A stretch of 64,000 nt of DNA from Rhypophila decipiens (Eukaryota > Ascomycota > Sordariomycetes > Sordariales > Naviculisporaceae). Location: the NCBI GenBank assembly GCA_033297075.1, contig MU858055.1, positions 1 through 64,000 of the forward strand, read 5' to 3'. Positions within the stretch are counted from its first letter, which is position 1; every line of letters starts with the position of its first letter. Made by a program: the position numbers and the translations under genes. The notes beneath the pieces are model-generated. The model was not told the origin of the DNA. It made no database searches and was given only the letters and a program-made list of their open reading frames with translations. This document shows, piece after piece, positions 56,601 to 64,000 of this stretch.

Positions 56601-57806
56601 AAACACTTGTCCTGTGCTGTCCAGAACCTCGACTTCAGGGCTGCCAGAGCCAGAGTCCCCGCAAGACAAGAAGCTTTCATTACTTCAGCGTCGATTTTCC
56701 AAGGGCCGAAGATCGGAATCTCATGATCGAGTCCATGAGAGCACAAAGGAAGATGATAGTGATGATGCTGTTGTTGGTCGTCCCAGGAGGCGGTCGTCCA
56801 TGACGATAGTCAAGGATTTCATAAAGGAACGCCGTGATTCCATGCTTGGTAGCGCCAAGGCCCCTTCGACCGACAACCTAGGGCTGAATATATCCTCTGC
56901 GCAGCTGAATCTTGCGTCTCCGGCCTCTATGATGTCTTCCAGGTCGCCGTCACGCCCTCCTTCGACTCATCAGACGTCATCTTTCTCGCATCGTCTGAGC
57001 ATCAGCAGCCGCCGTTCATCTATGGAGCAAAAGAGCCCTGCCCCCACCCCCAACGGCCTCAGCACCACCTTTTCTTCATCCTCCACTGACATGGTTGGAG
57101 AGACAGAGGCAAAAGGCAAGACGGGCGAGAAGGGAACTGGGTCCGCCTTGAGCATCACTACGCCGGGCTCTGGGCCTACCAGCCCAACTACGAGCAAGAA
57201 TAGTAGCAGCCGTGCATCGCGCTTCATTCGGAGGCTGTCGACCACGCTCGGGTCTGCGAAGAAGACCGTCACGCCATCCATCTCGCCGACCGTTACCGAA
57301 GAAGACGCTGCTGAAGTGGAGGCAGCAGGGGGCATTACATCACGGCCGGCGGCTGGATCCATGCAAACCCCCAGCATTGTCGCCTACTTGGGTGATGTCA
57401 ATGTTCAATTTCCCGACAATCTCCTGTGGAAAAGACGTGCCATGTGCCTTGATAGTCAAGGGTTCCTTATTCTCAGCGCTGTTCAGGGCACCGCTGCTGC
57501 GTTAACCGGGACGATCTTGGCCAAGGACAAGCACCACCAGGCTGGAGCCATTAAGCGCTATCATATGAGCGATTTCAAGTCGCCTTATACCCCGGAGATT
57601 GAGGTTCAAGAGCTGCCCAACAGCGTGATCCTCGACTTTGTGGACGGGAGTGGGCTGCAGATTGCTTGCGAAGACAGAGCCGGGCAGATGAATGTTCTCA
57701 ACAGTAAGTCTTGTCCGGAATAGTGACGAGAGGTTGAATATTTGCTAATGAATATTGTACAGTTCTCGCCGAAGCCCATCAAAGCCATACCCAGTTCGGA
57801 CTGTAA
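53647..57806 (+). CDS. Large ADF-H / PH-like domain protein
   Basis: Four exons (53647-53720, 53819-54006, 54083-57703, 57763-57806) give 1308 residues. The two short 5' exons complete an N-terminal ADF/cofilin-homology domain of the coactosin type (residues about 1-130): GWFLLKYASRDEVELLGRGN, SPLYGFLRYRRRNVIIKFQPE, then RASVHFNLICEHLSPHDTSFSITDAKDL. The middle 1000 residues are disordered, rich in Ser, Thr, Pro and Glu, with many SP/TP and RRxS sites. Residues about 1180-1305 look like a PH-type domain (VQFPDNLLWKRRAMCLDSQGF, LILSAVQG, VILDFVDGSGLQIACEDRAG). The last 14-residue exon ends HTQFGL. ADF-H plus PH architecture suggests a cortical actin-membrane adaptor, with phosphorylation of the linker as likely control; this is inference. 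Such proteins are often mislabelled as cell-surface glycoproteins because of the Ser/Thr run, but there is no signal peptide. Confidence 0.88.
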
Positions 57807-59686
57807 ATGCTCATATTGGTCAAGCCCTTGATCTAGTTCCTCCCTTTTTCTATCTTCCCGCTAAAACCTTTATTGCGCAATGCTGGCGCCAACGTATTCA
57901 CCTTATCATCGACCTTGGTCTGACGACCGACATTTCCTTTGCCCTCGTAATATCATCATGGGTTCAGGTAACCCTCACCTCACATAACCAAACCTACGAA
58001 CCTGCATCAGCAGCCACGACTTCGAGATGCGCACACACACTTTTGCCAACATCCGAACCGCCTTTTTTACGGACTCTACTATTATTATATATACTTTTTT
58101 TTTCTGGAGAGAACTCTTTGGTACCTGGTGGCTGTATCCTCCTTTCTGCCCTCTAGAGCCCGTTTCTTTTCTTTCTTTCTGTGGCCTGTACTTCTTTCGG
58201 AAGAGAACCAAACATCGATACCTTTTTCCTTTGTTGCCTTTTCTTTTCTTTTCACTTCGTGCCCTAGTATCACACACACCTGCCCGCCTATCTTGGCTTG
58301 GTAGAAAACTCGCTTGCGGTAGATACCAACCTACTGACCTAGAGAGGTACCTACATCCCTAGCCAGCTGTGTTAATATACATATTTCTCCATCTTTTGAC
58401 GTGTATCAAGATCATCTGGGACCAAATATGCTTTCGCTGTGATTGTCATGCGATGACGCCATGTTATTCTTGTGTGCTGTGTTTTTTGGCCATCCAGTGT
58501 TGGTTTATGATGTGATTTGCTCTTGTTACTATGTTGTGCCTTGGCTTGCTACAAAATGATACCAACCGTCTGTTTCTGATGTGATTTCTCCAACTTTGAC
58601 CATCCACCAGGAGGTGATAGATGTTGGAAAAGCAACGCAAGTTTCTCCTTGCTTGCCTGCCGTATAATTTTTTATTTTTTTTGCTTTCTTAGCTTTAAAG
58701 ACCAGAATTGTGCGCCAGATAGATATGGAGTCGGCGGCTATGTCCTTTCTGAGTCGAGTCAGGCGTATTCTATCCTTGTGCTGTGTGTTCCTTTGTCTGT
58801 GCAAGTTTCTTTGGTTTTTTGGGAAGGTTTGATGACCCAGTTTGGTCTGGTCTGGATCAAAGTTAACTGGGTAGGTACTGTCATTTCAAAGGTTATATGA
58901 TGGGTATTGTACATCTTGTCTGTCTGGTTCACAGCATCGTAGACAGCCAGTCAAGTTTGGTATTCTACAGCATAATGATACACGCACGTATTACTGGACG
59001 AGAGAGGAGTAGGGGTAGGTTTGGAATTCATCCCCGTATTGAAAAAATTGCTCCAAGGAAAGGAGCAGACACAAAACCAAGATGAAAAGGGATAAAAAGA
59101 GAATGGAATTATACATGGGAGTAAACAGAACGAAACACCAAGCAGAGTAGTGATAATATACAGATAATATTTGGACAGGAAAAGAAACGCTTGTCAGACC
59201 TCGCCTATAATCGCTGGGCTCATGAGAGGTCGGGATGATGCTGGGAGAGGAGGGAAGAGATTGCGTGAGGACATAGGACTTCGTGACGATTACCCCATAA
59301 CCCCTTCAGAAGCCAGAGCCGGATAGATCGGACTACCCAGATGCCCCCCCCCTAAGCCAATTTGAATCTAAGATTTTTCAAAATAATGCGAGCTGAGAAG
59401 GGATTTTTCTGTTTGGTTGCTGTCCTTCTTGATGGGTGTTGATGAGGGAAACAACTGAAGAGCTCCCACGCCAAATTTCCCCCGAAATCCCCTCTTCCTC
59501 TCCCATTTTCCCGTCTGTCGTTTCCAGCCTGCCGCATCTCGTGATATCTGATGGAGCAGGGGGGGCCCATTAAGCTCCTTTCCAATATGTTGCTTAACGG
59601 CAATCTTGCTCTCGCCTCTGATCCATCTTGAAAAAGCTCCTCCGCGGCGAGCCCTTGTGTTTCCTCAATCTTTGGAAAAACACGTT
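57807..59686. other. Convergent intergenic, 1.9 kb
   Basis: 3' flanks of the ADF-H gene (plus) and TOM22 (minus). It has TTTTTTTCT-like runs at about 58090-58115 and a C-run near 59345. No gene supported. Confidence 0.5.
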
Positions 59687-60327
59687 TTATAGCGCAGGCT
59701 TAGCACCCTCCTGCCCAATAACAGCACCCACCCGCTCAGCGGTGCTCTTCTCTCCGCCGGTAGTCAGCAGCTCGCTGCCCATCTCGCGCATGCGCTGCTC
59801 GTCCTCCATGGCGAGGAGCTGCTGGTCGTCCGCGTACGCGAGGGCAAAGGGCACACCCAAGAGCAGTGCCGAGACGGAGATGGCCCAGGCCGCACGCCCG
59901 GCAAACGAAAGCGTGCTCTTGACTGTGTCGGTTGTGTAGGTCACCTTGTCCCATACCCAGCCGCGCGTTGTGGCGGGCACGATGTCGCGCAGGGCTAGGA
60001 GTCGCTCGGCCAGTGTCTCGTCTACTGGGTCCCAGTTGGAGTCGGTGGAGATCTCGGAGTCTGTTTGTAAGAAAAGCGCCATGTTAGCAAGTGGTTCAAG
60101 GTAGATAGATGGATGAGAGGTGGCTTTGAAAAGGGTTGACAAGGGCCCGATGATGTTTCGCGATCGCAACAAAGTTATTTTCTGCGACGAAAGGGGCAAT
60201 ACATTGCTAGCACAGAGTTACTGCAGAAAGAGGTAGCCTTACCAGTATCGGTGAAGTCATCTTCTTCCTCGGGACCCAGCTGCGACTCCTGGAAGTGCTC
60301 ATCTTCTACCTCGGTGAGTTGGACCAT
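59687..60327 (-). CDS. TOM22: Mitochondrial import receptor Tom22
   Basis: Two exons (60327-60243 and 60060-59687; donor GTAAGG, acceptor AAACAG) give 152 residues, matching the Neurospora protein length. Tom22 is the central receptor and organiser of the TOM complex in the mitochondrial outer membrane. Residues 1-60 are the acidic cytosolic receptor domain ([27 protein letters not shown]) that binds presequences. The conserved block [19 protein letters not shown] leads into the single transmembrane helix at 85-104 ([21 protein letters not shown]), which includes the conserved proline. The short C-terminal tail faces the intermembrane space. The first exon supplies most of the acidic cluster; ignoring it would give a false N terminus beginning in the intron. 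Confidence 0.96.
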
Positions 60328-60547
60328 TGTGAAGTTTTGGGGGGCGTCTGCGGGTTTGGTTTTGCTTTATCCGTCTCTCGGTTTATATAAAAACTTTGGC
60401 GCAAATGAGATTTATTGAATTGCTCGATTGGGCTGGGGATCCGATTGTGTCGATGTCGAGAGCGGGTTTGAATTGCGCGTGTTGGATGGGTTTGTCAAAA
60501 GTTATAGAGTCGGTCTTTCTTTTTAGCATGACGATTTTTACAGTCTC

Positions 60548-60826
60548 CCCCCTGTAAATGCGACCAAGGCAGACCAGCGATATCGTTGCAGTTACAGGGT
60601 GAGTTGCAATTACAAGGGCTGTTGCACGTACCATTTTGCTGCCAAGCCGTAATTCAAATCGGTTATATTACAGAGTAGTGGGGCAAACCATTTTTCATAC
60701 GTGTAAAAATTCAACTTTTACAACTGCTTTACCTGCAACTTCCCGTTTCTCAGCTTAACTTTGTATAGTTGCATCTCACATTACTTTCTAACCTTAACCT
60801 TTGAAATAGTTGCAAATACAGGGGTG
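60548..60826. repeat. Cluster of GTTGCA-N2-TACAGGG motifs in both orientations
   Basis: Near-identical words occur at 60585-60599, 60603-60618 and 60809-60823 on the plus strand and at 60550-60564 on the minus strand. Looser relatives sit at about 60716-60742 on the minus strand. The outermost two face each other and could be weak terminal inverted repeats of a decayed 280-bp element. The cluster begins about 220 bp upstream of the TOM22 ATG, so it could also be a regulatory array. Confidence 0.5.
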
Positions 60827-61020
60827 TTGCAGGTCGCAGGGGTCGACTTTACCAGCAACGTTCGGGAAAATGGGGAATAGGGGTTCAGGATTGTTCAGCA
60901 TGAGATCTTCGCCGAGATACTTAAAACCAGGAGGATTATTCCATGCCTATTCGGAGACTGATATCAGCGGCCACTCATTGTTCAAGATTTACCGATAGGA
61001 AATCACTGGTCTGAAGAGGA

Positions 61021-61470
61021 GGTCTAACGGGACTGTCATAAACGTCACTTTCAACTGTAGCCCCCACACACAACCCTAACCCTGTCAGTCTGCGCTCTGG
61101 ATTTTTGGGGTAACAGACCATGAAAAAGTCCTTTTTTGTACAGCAAACCCAGCTGAAAAATGGGCTTGCAACTTTCCCACCACTACCACCACCTAATTGA
61201 GTGCATTCGCTTTAATTAAGTGCATTCGATTCAATTGAGTGCATTCGCTTTAATTAAGTGCATTCGATTCAATTGAGTGCAGTCGCTTCAATTGAATGCA
61301 GTCGCTTTAATTGATTACAGTCGCTTCAATTGAGTGCATGTGTTCAATTGAGAGGAGGTTGGAGTCTATACATTCTGTGGTATCGCCATACAAAATTGAC
61401 CCCGGCACCCGGTTATGGGTGTGCACCTGCTCACAGTTGAAAGTGACGTTCATGACAGTCCCGTTAGACC
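61021..61470. mobile_element. Probable MITE-like element with 38-bp terminal inverted repeats
   Basis: Bases 61021-61058 and 61433-61470 are inverted copies matching at 37 of 38 positions (core ggtctaacgggactgtcat). Similarity continues outward for about ten more bases with one indel. The 450-bp span encodes no protein, so it would be a non-autonomous DNA element. Both flanks contain ggtctgaa and a nearby gaaatc, but I could not settle the exact target duplication. The interior carries a 19-bp minisatellite and two CCCTAA words near 61070-61087. It sits between TOM22's upstream region and the 3' end of the Na+/H+ antiporter gene. Confidence 0.75.
61195..61345. repeat. Eight-copy 19-bp minisatellite inside the inverted-repeat element
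   Basis: Units of the form aattgagtgcattcgcttt start at 61195, 61214, 61233, 61252, 61271, 61290, 61309 and 61328 (the last is 18 bp). The first four alternate between two versions (aattga...cttt and aattaa...attc), giving a 38-bp higher-order period. The later copies vary more. Confidence 0.9.
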
Positions 61471-61901
61471 CCCTCGGTCTGAAATCCATACTGGAGTTGG
61501 TGTCCTCGATGAAACTACATCTGGCATGACTCTAGTAGAGCCAGATTTTCTTCCTCGACTTCTGGACAAAACATCAAGGTAAATCATTTCCATTACTCCG
61601 GGCTTTTTGGTCTAAGTACCCATAATACCATTCTATAAAACGTCCGACATTATATGACTGTAAATGCACAGATGGTCGTATGCACCCGAGTTCCATCATC
61701 CTGATTTCGTTCCTCCCTGGGTATCCCCAATGCTTTCGCATCCAAGCCCCCCAAAGAAATACATACACAAAACAACATCGGCAAAGACATGCCCAGTGAA
61801 CATCTAGATAAAGCAACAGGAAATAGAAACGCTGATGTATAACCATGCAATCTTTCCCCAACACCGAAAGTGTATTCGCTTTGTAAAAAAGAAAAAAGAA
61901 A

Positions 61902-64000
61902 TCATTTCCTACCTCTCTCAGGAGCGTCGGCAAACCGGATTCCTCGCTTTTGGGGTGGGACTCTCGGAGTATCATCATCTTCACTATCCTCGTCCGCTGC
62001 AGTTGAGGACATGCCGAGGGCCGCTTCCCTACGTCGTCTCTCTGCGGGTGTCTCTCCTGAATCTTCCTGTGCGGACCCGAGGACTCCTTTCAGTGCCGCA
62101 ACTCTGCGTCTTTTCTCGGCCTCCGTCTCGGGAATATCTCCGTCTGGGTCATCGGACCCTTCGGACGCCGACCTGGACGTTGACCGACTGGGTTCACCAC
62201 TGGACTCTGCCGGTTCGGTTGGTTTTGGCCGGGCAGGAACCTGTCGCGCAGCATCTTCGCCACGAACAGGCGACGGAGCGGATGGCCCTCCCTGGTGCTT
62301 CTTTGGCGTTGCGTCCTGCCTTGCAAGCGATTTGACAGCACTAGAAGCGTTCGACTTGTCTATAATCTCGCGCCGTGTTGATTTATCAAGCTTCTGCATC
62401 TCACGAATGAAGTCTTCCTTGGTCATGCGCTGACCAACGTCGTTAATCGTAAACCGAATGTGGCGATCATCTTCTTCTTGTTCTTCAACCACACTCTTCT
62501 TCCGCGCTGACTCCCCCCCAGGCCTCGCGAACCGTCCTGACGCCCAGGCTGGTATTCCCGGCCGAGCCGGCGCTTTGCTCGTAGCCTTGTCTTCTTCTTT
62601 GACGGGCGAGCTGCCGCTTGCGCCGGATTTGTCTCCCACCTTGACCAGGCCGCCCATGCCCATATACTTCAAACCATGGCTAACAAGCGTGCCTTCGGGT
62701 TTGTCCTGAGGCCCCAGGTCGTAGGTTTTGACAACATCGCCATCTTCGTTCTCGACAATGACCTAGAACCCATGTTAGCACAGATCATCCTGGTGCGGAA
62801 ATAGAATAAACCTACTGTTGTGCCATACTGCCAAGCTCTTGCTGGCTCTCCCTTTTTGCCAGAGGTACTTTTGTCTCTTCTCTTCTCAGCTTCTTCCTCA
62901 CGCCAGGCTGACACTCTCTTCTTGATTGCATCGTAGCTCCAACCAGACGGGCCTTCTTCGGATGTAAGTTTTTCCTTTAGTCGCTTGCCGCTGCTCTCAT
63001 TCACATTCTCTTCAACCGCCAATACGTCGCCATCCTGGTTTTCGATAACAATGTGATCGCCTTCTTCGTAGATCTGGAGGCTATTCCGCCGCTGTTCACG
63101 TGGCCCGTCGTCACTCTGACGCCTTTGCGCCTGCTCGTCTCTCGGGGGGCTGGTCCTGCGCGCATCAGAGGGAGACAGCATTCGTTCTGGCTGACTGTTG
63201 AATGTTTCCGCTCGAGATGTATCGGCTGGCATCAAGTCGCTCTGGGTGCGGCGTTGCGGGAAGATAGCCGATTGCGTAATTGGGCCACCCGGGCCAAGAC
63301 CATCATCCCACTTCTTGCTCTTGCGCCGCCTAGAAAGCGACGAAGCTCTGCTTCCCTGTTTGCTTGATGATTTCTCGTCCTCTTTCACACGACGCAGAAA
63401 GTTGCCAGGGAGACCAACAGGGGGCAAGGTGCCTGGTGGGAACTCTGGCATCTTCAGTTCTTCGCCCTCTGTATCCGACATGGTTTTCGCTTGGGATCGA
63501 GACTGGGACGAGATTCGCGGGAGGCGGTTCATCCAAGAAGGCCCATCCTCGTTGGCTGCGGTGTAGGACATGGTAATCGTGAGCGTGTTGATACGCTTGC
63601 CGAGGGTGAAGACGGCAATGGACGATCCATGGACGAGGATGGATGCAACAACCAAGAAGCACACAATTGGCCAGATCAGAACAATCAACTCGTACTCCTC
63701 CATATGTTGTGCTTCGACACCTGTAGGTACCTCCGGGAGTGGAACCGGACTGTGGTGTTCCAGCTCTGCGCGGGCAAGGATGGCGATAAAAATGGCTCCA
63801 ACTCCGATTGGGCCAAAATGGCCAGCGAAAAGTGCCTCGCGCCAGGTTTTGATATCCGGAATCACTGGCTTTAGTGCCATCATGATGGGGATCCGTCGGA
63901 AAAGAAGAACCATGATAGCCAACACTGACAATCTCCAGGCACTCAGCCCTATTTCATGCTGGTTAAACATCTCCCAGGGAATGATGGTGCCGAAGTACAC
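61902..64000 (-). CDS. NHA1: Plasma-membrane Na+/H+ antiporter Nha1, 5' end outside the window
   Basis: Two visible exons (64000-62816 and 62762-61902; donor GTAGGT, acceptor TTCTAG) encode the last 681 residues. The frame is open through the window edge, so the start and most membrane helices are missing. Nha1 exports Na+ and K+ in exchange for protons and sets salt and pH tolerance. The visible membrane part includes YFGTIIPWEMF, a helix LSVLAIMVLLFRRIPIMMAL, the family motif HFGPIGVGAIFIAILA and the last helix ELIVLIWPIVCFLVVASILV. The long cytosolic tail is Ser/Arg/Glu-rich. It contains HIVIENQDGDVLAVEEN and, directly across the intron, VIVENEDGDVVKTYDLGP, an internal repeat of the same ENxDGDV motif. 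The tail ends RGIRFADAPERGRK. Long regulatory tails of this kind are normal for fungal Nha1. Confidence 0.93.

Larger units (their letters stand above)
60328..61901. other. Intergenic with repeat elements
   Basis: Holds the TOM22 promoter (left), the GTTGCA motif cluster, the inverted-repeat element with its minisatellite, and the 3' flank of the antiporter gene (right). No protein gene seen. Confidence 0.6.

Noticed and set aside
61068..61087. Telomere-like CCCTAA words
   Set aside because: Only two copies; too short to claim an interstitial telomere.

Overview
The window is nuclear DNA of a filamentous ascomycete (Pezizomycotina, most likely a Sordariomycete). The genes carry short introns of about 50-190 bp with GTANGT-like donors, CTRAY-like branch points and CAG/TAG acceptors. 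The proteins have the long, low-complexity, fungal-specific extensions usual in this group. I did not identify the species. The coding models below were assembled by reading donors and acceptors by eye and checking that phase and protein motifs continue across each junction. Every spliced model closes in frame.

Layout, left to right. 1-638: repeat-bearing non-coding DNA. 639-2872 (-): acidic nuclear-type protein with a DUF4211 domain. 3972-5945 (-): serine palmitoyltransferase subunit LCB2, with a probable leader intron. It lies head to head with 7743-10112 (+), acetoacetyl-CoA synthetase. 10747-13047 (+): disordered acidic protein with two SUMO-interacting-like motifs. 13557-15034 (-): adenosine deaminase-like (ADAL type). 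17371-18729 (+): heterotrimeric G-protein beta subunit. 18730-25080: gene-poor, with minisatellites and tRNA-like repeats. 25081-26010 (+): class I phosducin-like protein, the known partner and assembly factor of G-beta. 28328-30964 (+): single-span membrane protein of unknown function. 32455-33457 (+): RanBP1/Yrb1. 35219-36227 (+): YEATS protein Taf14. 38965-42264 (+): Zn2Cys6 transcription factor. 43392-46237 (-): mitofusin Fzo1. 47003-47860 (+): ESCRT-III subunit Vps2. 49280-51226 (+): PP2C phosphatase. 53647-57806 (+): large protein with an N-terminal ADF-H and a C-terminal PH-like domain. 59687-60327 (-): Tom22. 60328-61901: two probable non-autonomous DNA elements. 61902-64000 (-): Na+/H+ antiporter Nha1, whose 5' end lies beyond the window.

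These are mostly conserved housekeeping and signalling genes, not a secondary-metabolite or pathogenicity cluster. Links between genes are G-beta with its phosducin-like partner, LCB2 with acetoacetyl-CoA synthetase (divergent, both lipid-related acyl-CoA chemistry), and Fzo1 with Tom22 (both mitochondrial outer membrane).

I found no CRISPR, no intact transposase, no biosynthetic cluster and no confident tRNA. The most unusual material is the inverted-repeat element at 61021-61470, which encloses an eight-copy 19-bp minisatellite; the motif cluster upstream of TOM22; the paired SIM-like motifs; and the tRNA-like repeat arms with RIP-type differences in the gene desert between the two G-protein genes.
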